Shown here one piece after another: positions 41,595 through 43,320 of a DNA stretch of 43,320 bases. Numbering within the stretch: position 1 is the first letter of the stretch; each line of letters begins with the position of its first letter. Under the pieces are notes generated by a model. It searched no databases, was not told the origin of the DNA, and saw only the letters and a program-made list of their open reading frames with translations. The position numbers were made by a program, and so were the translations under genes. Source of the stretch: Terriglobia bacterium (GTDB lineage Bacteria > Acidobacteriota > Terriglobia > Bryobacterales > Bryobacteraceae); the NCBI GenBank assembly GCA_020073115.1, contig JAIQFU010000005.1:1-43320 (forward strand), given 5' to 3'.

Positions 41595-43241
41595 TTATGC
41601 CTTTACCGTGTGGAACTCCCAGCCCTTGCGGAAGACCGGCTTCAGCAGCTTGTCGGCCTCGGCATTGTTGGTGATCCGCATCTTGTCGGAATCGTACTGC
41701 AGTTTGCCTTCGTGCCGGAGGGCGATCACCCCGATCACCATCCATTCCACGAACGGCGCCGCCACGTTGAAATTCGAGCAGGCCGGGTCGCCGCCCTTGC
41801 AGGCGCGGATGAAATCGCGCATGTGGCCGGGGGAGCGGGTGAGCAGCGGCGGCGGCATGCGGTAATCTTTCATTTTGTCGGCCGGGACCAGGCGCGTCAT
41901 GTCGCCATAGGTGCCGGTGGTCATCATGCCCTTGTCGCCGACGAAGAGGCTGCCGTCGGGCATGGGCATGCGCGGCGGGGTGGGGGAGTTCTTGAGAGCT
42001 TCGTACTCGGTCCAGCTGAAAACGCTGCCGGGCGAGCGGAATTCGTTGGAGGCCGGACGCATCATTCCCGGACCGCCGGCGCCGCCCGCAGCGCCGGGAC
42101 CACCCGCACCGCCGGGAGCGCCCGCGCCCTGGCCGCGGCCCGCGGCGCCGGCAGCGCCCGCGCCCTGTCCACGCCCGCCCGCCCCGCCGCGGCCGCCCAT
42201 CCCACCGCCGCCGCGCGGCATGTCGCCGATGTACTCGCCCTCCGGAACGCCTTTAATCTTGGGGTTCTCCTTCAGCCCGTCGTACCAGTAGATGGTGACC
42301 GGGGGCATGTTCTGGTAGGCCGCGAAGTCGAACCGGATCACCGACTTCTTGGGGAACATGAACGGGCTCGTGCCCTCCTTGCTGATGCACTCCACGCTGA
42401 GCAGCTTGCGGTAGGAGAGGTGCAGGGCCATGTTGGGCGCGCCCAGGATGTGGCACGCCATGTCGCCCAGGGCGCCGCAGCCGAAATCGTAGAAGCCGCG
42501 CCAGTTGAACGGCTGGTAGTAGAATCCGCCGTTGCGGTCGGGTTCGGTCTTGCCGCCGGCCGTGAAGGGGCGCTTTTCCGCGGAGCCCAGCCAGAGGTCC
42601 CAGTCGAGGGTGGATGGAATCGGATCGGGCGCCGGGATTTCGGTCAGGCCCTGCGGCCACATGGGCCGGTCGCTCCACGCGTGCACCTCGGTCACGCCGC
42701 CGATATCGCCATTCCAGACGATCTCGGCCGCCTGCCGCGTGCCTTCGTTGGAGTAGCCCTGGTTCCCCATCTGGGTGGCGACGCCATACCTGTTGGCCGC
42801 CGCCTTCAACTGCCGGGCTTCCCACACCGTGCGCACGAGCGGCTTTTGCACGTAGACGTGCTTCCCGAGTTCCATGCAGCGAACCGCCGCGGTGGCGTGC
42901 ATGTGGTCCGGAATGGCCACGATGACGGCGTCGATGTTCTTGCCTTCCTTGTCCAGCATCTGGCGGAAGTCTTTGAACTTCGGCGCGTTCGGAAATCTCT
43001 GGAAGGTGCTGCCCGCGCGGCGCTCGTCGACGTCGCACAGCGCGACGATATTCTCCGTGGGGGCGGCCGCGCTGATGTTCGACGCTCCCTGGCCGCCGGA
43101 GCCGATGGCGGCGAAGTTCAGCTTCTCATTCGGGGATTTATACCCGAGCGTCTTGAGTGAGGGCGTGCTGCCGAAGCCCCCAGCCGGAACAGCGCCGGCC
43201 AGAAGCGTACCGTAGAAAAAGTGCCGCCTGGAAAACTCCAT
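41595..43241 (-). CDS. Gfo/Idh/MocA-family oxidoreductase, Tat-exported, with Gly/Ala-rich insert
   Basis: 548 residues. The N-terminus (MEFSRRHFFYGTLLAGAVPAGG) is a Tat-type signal. The Rossmann domain has NFAAIGSGGQGASN, ALCDVDERRAG, AVIVAIPDHMHA and the family Lys in KHVYVQKPLVRT. The C-terminal domain includes GFYDFGCGALGDMACHILGAPN. An insert of ~55 residues (about 338-393), mostly Gly, Ala, Arg, Gln and Pro, interrupts it. Members oxidise sugars or sugar derivatives with NAD(P); Tat-exported forms are common in Planctomycetes and Acidobacteria, usually of unknown substrate. The ATG has GGGAGGT about 7 nt upstream. Confidence 0.92.
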   Translation of the reverse strand: MEFSRRHFFYGTLLAGAVPAGGFGSTPSLKTLGYKSPNEKLNFAAIGSGGQGASNISAAAPTENIVALCDVDERRAGSTFQRFPNAPKFKDFRQMLDKEGKNIDAVIVAIPDHMHATAAVRCMELGKHVYVQKPLVRTVWEARQLKAAANRYGVATQMGNQGYSNEGTRQAAEIVWNGDIGGVTEVHAWSDRPMWPQGLTEIPAPDPIPSTLDWDLWLGSAEKRPFTAGGKTEPDRNGGFYYQPFNWRGFYDFGCGALGDMACHILGAPNMALHLSYRKLLSVECISKEGTSPFMFPKKSVIRFDFAAYQNMPPVTIYWYDGLKENPKIKGVPEGEYIGDMPRGGGGMGGRGGAGGRGQGAGAAGAAGRGQGAGAPGGAGGPGAAGGAGGPGMMRPASNEFRSPGSVFSWTEYEALKNSPTPPRMPMPDGSLFVGDKGMMTTGTYGDMTRLVPADKMKDYRMPPPLLTRSPGHMRDFIRACKGGDPACSNFNVAAPFVEWMVIGVIALRHEGKLQYDSDKMRITNNAEADKLLKPVFRKGWEFHTVKA

Positions 43242-43274
43242 AATGAGACCTCCCTGGAAACTTGAGTTTAGCGT

Positions 43275-43280
43275 ATTATA
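43275..43280 (-). promoter_or_regulatory. -10 box TATAAT of the oxidoreductase gene
   Basis: A perfect minus-strand TATAAT 33 nt before the oxidoreductase ATG leaves room for a ~25-nt leader with the ribosome site GGGAGGT. No clear -35 box is visible. Confidence 0.5.
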
Positions 43281-43320
43281 CTCGGGCGCGGAGTACCGCC
43301 GGTGGTCGGTTTTCGCCCCC

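Noticed and set aside
1-43320. CRISPR arrays, tRNA or rRNA genes, prophage, transposases
   Set aside because: No regularly spaced direct repeats, no cloverleaf or rRNA-like sequence and no integrase or transposase motifs were seen on reading the window by eye.

Overview
The window reads as GC-rich chromosomal DNA (about 60-65% GC by eye) from an Acidobacteriota soil bacterium, most like the Solibacter/Bryobacter group. The main taxonomic clues are a TIGR03435-type protein (hallmark PAFEVASVK), an acidobacterial-type VWA protein, two secreted carboxypeptidase-regulatory-like proteins, several glycoside hydrolases and an HpnB-type glycosyltransferase. There are no tRNA or rRNA genes, phage genes, transposases or CRISPR arrays.

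Layout. 1-9.2 kb: an ammonium transporter gene broken by an internal deletion; a possible small structured RNA ending in a strong terminator; a SET-domain protein; a Crp-type regulator; a small exported protein; a YncE/phosphoesterase protein split by a one-base frameshift; an outer-membrane barrel; a VWA protein; and a frameshifted TIGR03435 protein. 9.4-19.7 kb: an exported protein of unknown function, a GH2 enzyme, a double-cupin protein, a GH13 enzyme, a 29-residue membrane microprotein, phosphoglycerate kinase and HpnB. 19.8-23.9 kb: two paralogous exported proteins with a HEAT-like protein between them. 24.0-30.7 kb: a galactose-type Na+ symporter, a small membrane protein and galactokinase, then a CDP-alcohol phosphatidyltransferase, a membrane protein, a YdcF protein and an ABC exporter. 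30.9-33.1 kb: a GH3 beta-glucosidase. 33.1-40.1 kb: a nearly complete histidine operon on the minus strand, hisL-I-G-D-C-HAD-B-H-F-A, lacking only hisE. 40.2-43.2 kb: a POTRA-repeat protein and a Tat-type Gfo/Idh/MocA oxidoreductase.

How the genes fit together. The GH2, GH13 and GH3 enzymes, the symporter and galactokinase form a scattered sugar-scavenging set. The histidine operon is the most informative region. It is preceded by a textbook transcription attenuator: a 22-residue leader peptide with seven consecutive His codons, mutually exclusive 1:2, 2:3 and 3:4 RNA pairings, and a terminator with a U-run. Inside the operon, an ~84-bp palindromic repeat has replaced the end of hisD, removing the expected C-terminal zinc-ligand histidine and opening the frame into hisC. 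A related copy lies in the linker of HpnB. An uncharacterised HAD phosphatase between hisC and hisB is a good candidate for the histidinol-phosphatase step.

Two patterns cut across the window. First, about ten first-in-operon genes carry a -10-like TANNNT box 8-10 nt before the start codon, which suggests widespread leaderless transcription. Second, several small palindromic or tandem repeat families sit in gene ends and gaps: ~84-bp multi-hairpin units, AGTCGNC heptamers, CGGATGAAC-type repeats and an element with 15-bp terminal inverted repeats.
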